DNA of 11,204 nt from the NCBI GenBank assembly GCA_944384285.1, contig CALWSX010000091.1:1-11204 (forward strand), written 5' to 3'. Each line of letters opens with the position of its first letter. Position 1 is the stretch's first letter. Under the pieces are notes generated by a model. That model saw only the letters and a program-made list of their open reading frames with translations. It did no database searches and was not told where the DNA came from. A program made the translations under genes and the position numbers. The stretch is from an uncultured Lachnospiraceae bacterium (GTDB lineage: Bacteria > Bacillota > Clostridia > Lachnospirales > Anaerotignaceae). Positions 6,525-11,204 of this stretch are shown piece after piece.

Positions 6525-7730
6525 GTGAAGAAAAAATCAAAATTAATTGCATTTACAATTATTACTTCTGTTCTTTTTACTACAGCATGTGGTTCAAAAG
6601 ACAACACTGTACAAGAAGTAGCTAAAACGATTCCTGTAGAAACAACTGCTGCAAAAACAGAAACAATAAAAAATGAAACTTCTTATTCTGCAAAAGTTAA
6701 AGGTCAATCAGAAGTTAATGTTTTTGCAAAAGTTCCTGGAATTGTAACTAATATTAATTTTGAAATAGGTGAAAAAGTAAATAAAGGGGATATTTTACTT
6801 TCTGTTGATAAAAGAGATGTTGAACTTGCTTGTGAAAGCGCAAAAGCATCATTAGCACAGGCCCAGACATCTCTTGATCTTGTTAATGGATCAAGTATGC
6901 AAACAACACAGCTTAATGCTAAAATAGCTTATGAAGCAGCAAAAACAAATTATGAAAATACAAAAGTACTTTATGAAAACAATGTAGTAGCAAAAACAGA
7001 ATTTGATACAGTTGAAAGAGCTTATGAACAGGCAAAAACAGCTTATGAGCTTTCAATTACAACAATTCCTGAAGAAAATGAAAGACGAGCAAAAGATGGA
7101 TTGGCACTTGCGCAAGCTCAATACAATTCAGCAGTACAAAAACTTGCTGACTGTGATGTAAAAGCTCCTATTAGTGGAGTGGTTACAGCTGTTAACGCTG
7201 TTGAAGGTTCTATGATGTCACAAACAGGACCTGCTTTTACAATCGTAAATACAGATAAGATAAACATTGTTGTAAGTGTTTCAGAAAAACTCATTTCTTC
7301 ACTTAAAGTTGGTGATGAGGCAGACGTATATATTAAGGCTGTATCACAAATACCTTTTACAGGAAAAATTATTGCTGTTAACGCTGGAGCAAATCAAGCG
7401 GGAACTTTTGATGTTAAATTAGAAATTGATAATCCTGACGGAAAAATAAAATCCGGAATGTTTGGAGAAGTAGTATTTACTAAAGAAGAGAATAAAGATG
7501 CTCTTGTTGTTCCTAAAAATGCTGTCCTTGAAAATGAAGAAGGTAAATATGTATATTTATCAGTAGACGGAAAAGCAAAACAGGTTCAGGTTGAAACTGG
7601 CATAGAAACAGGTGAAAAAATTGAAATTACTAGTGGATTAAAAAATGGTGATTTAGTAATTACAAAAGGCCAGACTTATATTAATGACGGAGATGAAATT
7701 GAAGTTGTTTCTTCAAGTAAGGGGGAATAA
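6525..7730 (+). CDS. RND efflux periplasmic-adaptor-type subunit (membrane fusion protein), lipoprotein
   Basis: The 401-residue protein of the HlyD/AcrA-like adaptor family begins with a lipoprotein signal (MKKKSKL, hydrophobic 8-18, lipobox-like TTAC with Cys22), so it is probably anchored to the outer face of the cytoplasmic membrane. The barrel-sandwich (lipoyl-like) halves are at ~66-96 (VFAKVPGIVTNINFEIGEKV) and ~210-240 (VKAPISGVVTAVNAVEGSM). Between them lies an Ala/Gln-rich coiled-coil hairpin (~100-205), followed by a beta-barrel domain (~245-320) and a membrane-proximal domain (~330-395, ALVVPKNAVLENEEGKYVYL). The start is GTG at 6525, behind AAGGGTGG. It lies three bases ahead of the permease gene, so the two are surely one operon. 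In a single-membrane bacterium there is no TolC; the adaptor presumably supports the permease at the cell surface. No outer-membrane factor gene is present. Confidence 0.92.
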   Translation: MKKKSKLIAFTIITSVLFTTACGSKDNTVQEVAKTIPVETTAAKTETIKNETSYSAKVKGQSEVNVFAKVPGIVTNINFEIGEKVNKGDILLSVDKRDVELACESAKASLAQAQTSLDLVNGSSMQTTQLNAKIAYEAAKTNYENTKVLYENNVVAKTEFDTVERAYEQAKTAYELSITTIPEENERRAKDGLALAQAQYNSAVQKLADCDVKAPISGVVTAVNAVEGSMMSQTGPAFTIVNTDKINIVVSVSEKLISSLKVGDEADVYIKAVSQIPFTGKIIAVNAGANQAGTFDVKLEIDNPDGKIKSGMFGEVVFTKEENKDALVVPKNAVLENEEGKYVYLSVDGKAKQVQVETGIETGEKIEITSGLKNGDLVITKGQTYINDGDEIEVVSSSKGE

Positions 7731-7733
7731 TAC

Positions 7734-10700
7734 ATGTTTGCAAAAGCATCAATAAAACGTCCGGTTACAACTCTTATGATTCTCCTTATGGTATGGCTTG
7801 CCGGTATTGTTTCATATAGAGCTTTAAACCTTGACCTTATGCCTTCTGTTGATGTACCTGTTGTTTTCGTAAATACCACTTATTATGGAGCAGGTCCAAA
7901 AGAAGTAGAAAAACTTATAACAGAACCATTGGAAGGAGCTTTATCTTCTGTAAGTAATGTTGATAAGGTATCTTCCGTATCTTCAGCAAATTCATCTATG
8001 ATAATAGTTCAATTTATAGATGGTACAGACATTGATTTAGCAGCTATAGATTTACGAGAAAAAATTGACCTTATAAAAGGAAGTTTGCCTGAAGATGCAA
8101 GTACTCCTATGGTACTTAAAATTGATGTTAATGCCCAAACTATTATGGTTGGTCTTACAAGTGATAGAATGTCATTAGACGAACTTAATAATTTTGCAGA
8201 AGATAATATAGTTAATCAGTTTGAAAGAATAGCTGGTGTTTCATCAGCAGATGTTTATGGTGGAGACGTTAAAGAAATTCAAGTAATAGTTGATCCCGAA
8301 AAATTAAAAGGGTATGGAATTTCGATGACTCAAATTTCACAGACTCTTGCAGCAGAAAATATCAATATGCCTATTGGTACAGTTGGACAGGGTGGATATA
8401 ACCTCCAGGTTCGTACAGTTGGAGAATTTGAATCAATTCAAGATATAGAAAATATCCCAATATCTACACCAACAGGCGCAAAAATAGCATTATCTGATAT
8501 AGCTCAAGTTGTTGAAGGAAATGTAGATAGAACATCATATTCTGTAATAAATTCAAAAGAAGGACTTATCCTTTCAATTTCAAAAGAATCAACAGCTAAT
8601 ATTGTAGATGTATCTGAAAAGATAATAAAAACAATAGATGATTTGAATCAAAAATTTGGAAATATAAATCTTATTTTACTTACATCAACAGCTGATTATA
8701 TTGAACTTTCAATAAGTAATGTTGCCAACACTGCATTTTTAAGTGCAGCTATTGCTGTTTTAGTTCTCCTTTTATTCTTAAGGAACTGGAAAACAGCTTT
8801 GGTTGTAGGTATTTCTATTCCTACTTCTATACTTGCTACATTTGGCCTTATGTATATTAAAAATATGACAATGAATATCATATCAATGGGCGGTGTAGTA
8901 ATTGGTATTGGTATGTTGGTTGACAACTCAATAGTTGTTCTTGAAAATATTTACAGACATTATGAACTTACAAAAAATCCAAAAGAAGCAGCTGCAGTTG
9001 GAACAAATCAGGTAGGAATGGCTATTACAGCATCAACTCTTACAACTGTTGCAGTATTTTTACCTCTTATTTTTGTAAGAGGTTCATTTGGACAGCTTCT
9101 TTCTAACCTCGCATATACAATTTGTTTTTCTCTTTTTGCATCACTTGTAATTGCTCTTACAGTTGTACCAATGGCGTGCTCAAAACTTTTAGCAATTCCA
9201 GATATAAAGATGCATAAAGAAAATAAACTTTCAAATTTGTCTGATAAAATAGGCATAGGCATAGATAAGATTTATTTATTTTATAAAAATGTTCTTAACA
9301 AAGCTTTAGATAAAAAGAAAAAAACTGTTTTAACTGTAATTATTGTCTTTGTTGTTACACTTGCAATTATTCCTATAATTGGTGTAGACCTTATGCCAAA
9401 AATAGATGAAGGTTCTGCTCAAATCAGTATAAGTATGCCAAAAGGAACAGAATTAGATCAAACAACAGAGGTTGTTGATTTGGTACTTGATAAAATATCA
9501 ACCTATGATTGTATTGAAAAATCATATGGTATGGTTGGTGGTTCTGTTATGTCTTCAGGTACAGATTCTGCTACTGTATATGTTGAACTTGTTGAACAAA
9601 AGAATAGAGATATTTCTACAAGTGAGTTTTGTGATGATTTGAAACTTTTTACAGACAGAATTCCTGGAGCAGAAATAACAGTTTCAGCTTCATCAATGGC
9701 GATGGGAAGTTTTGGCGGAAAATCTTTGTCATTTGATATTAAAGGTAATGATACAGAGATTTTAACTGATATTAGTAATGACATTGTTAAACATATTGAA
9801 GGTATAGAAGGTGCAAAAGATGTTACATCTTCTGCAGGTGAAGTTATACCAGAAGTAGAAATTAAAATTGACAGACAAAAAGCAACCGAATACGGTATAA
9901 ACACTTCTGCATTTGCAGGTATAATTAAAAATGCTATAAGCGGTGGTGTTGCAACTCAGTATAAAATAGATGGAAATGAATACGATATAAAGGTACAATA
10001 TGCAGACGAGAGAACAAAGTATATTGATGATTTAAAAGGATTAACTGTTGATCTTCCAACAGGGGCTTCTGTACCTATTGAAGATTTTGCTGATATTACT
10101 ATAAAAGATAGCTCTGTAAGTATAACAAGAGTAAATCAGCAACCTTATTTGACAATAGAAGCTGATAACTCAATACTTGATTCTCAAAGATTTAAAAATG
10201 AAGCTTTAAAAGTCCTTAATGAATATCCTTTCCCTGATGGATATTATTATGAATTCAGTGGTATGACAGAAGCAATGGTAGATACATTTAGTGATCTTAT
10301 TCTTGCACTTTTAGTTGCTATTTTACTTGTATTTATGATAATGGCATCACAATTTGAATCTCTTGTTCATCCATTTGTTGTAATGTTTTCAATGCCTCTT
10401 GCTATAACAGGTGGTATTTTGGGGCTTTTTGTTACAGGAAATACTATTACAATCACAGCCTTTATGGGCTTTATAATGCTTAGTGGTATGGTTGTTAACA
10501 ATGCGATTGTATTAATTGACGCAGCTAATCAGTTAAAAGAATCTGATGGTTTATCAGCTGAAGATGCTATTAGAATTGCAGGACCTACACGTTTAAGACC
10601 TATTTTAATGACAACACTTACTACAATTCTTGGGTTAGTGCCAATGGCAATTTTGGGTGGTGAAGGTACTGAAATGCAAAGACCTTTAGGTATAGCAGTT

Positions 10701-10838
10701 ATTTTTGGTCTTGCTTTGTCTACAATAATTACTCTCATTTTTGTTCCAATCGTTTATATTTCTATTGATAATTTCAGAATGAAAAAAAGAGCAAAAAGGG
10801 AAGAAAAAAAGAAAAAATTAATTGAAGAATCTAAATAA
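7734..10838 (+). CDS. RND-family (HAE/AcrB-type) efflux permease
   Basis: The 1034-residue protein has the full RND layout, two repeats each with one helix, a large extracytoplasmic domain and a helix bundle: TM1 ~11-28; docking/pore domain ~29-330; TM2-6 ~331-480; TM7 ~532-551; second pore domain ~552-850; TM8-12 ~853-1012. A Lys/Arg/Glu-rich tail (1015-1034) should be cytoplasmic. The TM4 proton-relay motif reads GMLVDNSIVVLEN: Asp397 matches AcrB Asp407, while Asp408 is Asn398. In TM10 (GMVVNNAIVLID) the AcrB Lys940 position is Asn922. I recall such variants as common in this family outside the classic Gram-negative drug pumps. It uses the proton gradient to extrude substrates that the sequence does not reveal. 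A GGGGGA ribosome site (7721-7726), inside the end of the adaptor gene, serves its ATG, so translation is coupled. The frame is intact throughout 3.1 kb. Confidence 0.93.
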   Translation: MFAKASIKRPVTTLMILLMVWLAGIVSYRALNLDLMPSVDVPVVFVNTTYYGAGPKEVEKLITEPLEGALSSVSNVDKVSSVSSANSSMIIVQFIDGTDIDLAAIDLREKIDLIKGSLPEDASTPMVLKIDVNAQTIMVGLTSDRMSLDELNNFAEDNIVNQFERIAGVSSADVYGGDVKEIQVIVDPEKLKGYGISMTQISQTLAAENINMPIGTVGQGGYNLQVRTVGEFESIQDIENIPISTPTGAKIALSDIAQVVEGNVDRTSYSVINSKEGLILSISKESTANIVDVSEKIIKTIDDLNQKFGNINLILLTSTADYIELSISNVANTAFLSAAIAVLVLLLFLRNWKTALVVGISIPTSILATFGLMYIKNMTMNIISMGGVVIGIGMLVDNSIVVLENIYRHYELTKNPKEAAAVGTNQVGMAITASTLTTVAVFLPLIFVRGSFGQLLSNLAYTICFSLFASLVIALTVVPMACSKLLAIPDIKMHKENKLSNLSDKIGIGIDKIYLFYKNVLNKALDKKKKTVLTVIIVFVVTLAIIPIIGVDLMPKIDEGSAQISISMPKGTELDQTTEVVDLVLDKISTYDCIEKSYGMVGGSVMSSGTDSATVYVELVEQKNRDISTSEFCDDLKLFTDRIPGAEITVSASSMAMGSFGGKSLSFDIKGNDTEILTDISNDIVKHIEGIEGAKDVTSSAGEVIPEVEIKIDRQKATEYGINTSAFAGIIKNAISGGVATQYKIDGNEYDIKVQYADERTKYIDDLKGLTVDLPTGASVPIEDFADITIKDSSVSITRVNQQPYLTIEADNSILDSQRFKNEALKVLNEYPFPDGYYYEFSGMTEAMVDTFSDLILALLVAILLVFMIMASQFESLVHPFVVMFSMPLAITGGILGLFVTGNTITITAFMGFIMLSGMVVNNAIVLIDAANQLKESDGLSAEDAIRIAGPTRLRPILMTTLTTILGLVPMAILGGEGTEMQRPLGIAVIFGLALSTIITLIFVPIVYISIDNFRMKKRAKREEKKKKLIEESK

Positions 10839-10847
10839 TTAAGCTTT

Positions 10848-10872
10848 AAAATTTTTACTTAAGAAAAATTTT
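10848..10872 (+). terminator. Weak A/T-only hairpin between the RND gene and guaA
   Basis: AAAATTTTT (10848-10856) and AAAAATTTT (10864-10872) are perfect complements around a 7-base loop (ACTTAAG), with a short T-rich stretch after. A stem without G-C pairs is a poor terminator, so read-through from the RND operon into guaA is likely or at least possible. No promoter for guaA was recognised in the 53-base gap. Confidence 0.25.
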
Positions 10873-10891
10873 GTTTTGGAGGAACTGTTTA

Positions 10892-11204
10892 ATGAAAAAT
10901 GAATTAATTCTTATATTAGACTTTGGAGGCCAGTATAGTAGCCTTATCGCAAGAAGAGTCAGAGAATTAAAAGTATACTGTGAAGTAAAACCATATAATA
11001 TTTCCATGGATAAAATTAAAGAATTAAATCCAAAAGGAATTATATTTTCAGGTGGACCAAATAGTGTATATGATGAAAAATCTCCTAAAATTTCAAAAGA
11101 AATATTTGAACTTGGAGTACCTGTATTAGGAATTTGTTATGGATGTCAGCTTATGGCATATACTCTTGGTGGTTCTGTCTGTTCGGCATCTGAGAAAAGT
11201 GAAT
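10892..11204 (+). CDS. guaA: GMP synthetase (glutamine-hydrolysing), N-terminal part
   Basis: The first 104 codons are visible and run off the end of the window. They cover much of the class I glutamine amidotransferase domain: ILDFGGQYSSLIARRVRE at ~8-25, IIFSGGPNSVYD at ~50-61, and the nucleophile motif GICYGCQLM with catalytic Cys82. This domain releases ammonia from glutamine. The missing C-terminal part would adenylate XMP and aminate it to GMP in guanine nucleotide synthesis in the cytoplasm. GGQYSSLI and the GICYG context separate it from other amidotransferases such as TrpG or CarA. The ATG at 10892 follows GGAGGA (10878-10883) by 8 bases. It is a housekeeping gene next to an efflux operon with no obvious functional link. 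The 5' gap is too short for a purine riboswitch. Confidence 0.93.
   Translation, partial: MKNELILILDFGGQYSSLIARRVRELKVYCEVKPYNISMDKIKELNPKGIIFSGGPNSVYDEKSPKISKEIFELGVPVLGICYGCQLMAYTLGGSVCSASEKSE

Noticed and set aside
9503..9998. Minus-strand open frames within the RND permease
   Set aside because: They overlap a strongly conserved permease frame, lack ribosome sites and have no recognisable domain.
10839..10891. Purine or other riboswitch ahead of guaA
   Set aside because: The gap is only 53 bases, and no conserved purine-aptamer words or G-C stems are present.

Overview
The window is about 30% G+C, with strong AGGAGG-type ribosome binding sites, U-tailed intrinsic terminators, sigma-A-like promoters and several TTG/GTG starts. 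It also carries S-layer homology (SLH) domains, a copper-amine-oxidase-N-like secreted protein and a DUF2974/Mbeg1-like hydrolase. Together these point to a low-GC Firmicute of the class Clostridia, probably a gut- or host-associated anaerobe. I cannot name the genus. I saw no insertion sequence, CRISPR array, tRNA or rRNA, and no clear sign of a mobile island.

Layout. (1) 1-1186, +: the 3' end of a cell-surface protein with two InlB-type repeats and three SLH domains. It converges on (2) 1272-2132, -: a secreted protein with a copper-amine-oxidase-N-like domain. The two share a bidirectional terminator at 1214-1258. (3) 2269-3342, +: a DUF2974 alpha/beta-hydrolase-like protein with a TTG start and an extended -10 promoter. 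It converges, across a second bidirectional terminator at 3349-3376, on (4) 3404-4620, -: a CLC-type anion transporter gene of the fluoride-exporting kind, split by a one-base frameshift. Upstream of it are a textbook promoter, a fluoride (crcB-motif) riboswitch and its expression-platform terminator (4649-4774). (5) 5017-6405, +: a MATE multidrug exporter broken by two compensating indels. (6) 6525-7730 and 7734-10838, +: an efflux operon made of a lipoprotein membrane-fusion subunit and an RND (HAE family) permease, with a small dyad upstream that could be an operator. (7) 10892-11204, +: the 5' end of guaA (GMP synthetase).

How it fits together. Positions 3404-10838 are transport-rich: a fluoride exporter under riboswitch control, a MATE exporter and an RND pump. 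The first two have broken frames, the single-base changes falling in or next to short homopolymers, while the 3.1-kb RND gene and its partner are intact. The key question for this window is whether the breaks are base-calling errors, real decay, or slippage-tolerated frames. I did not find a convincing new biological system. The best-supported non-coding element is the fluoride riboswitch.
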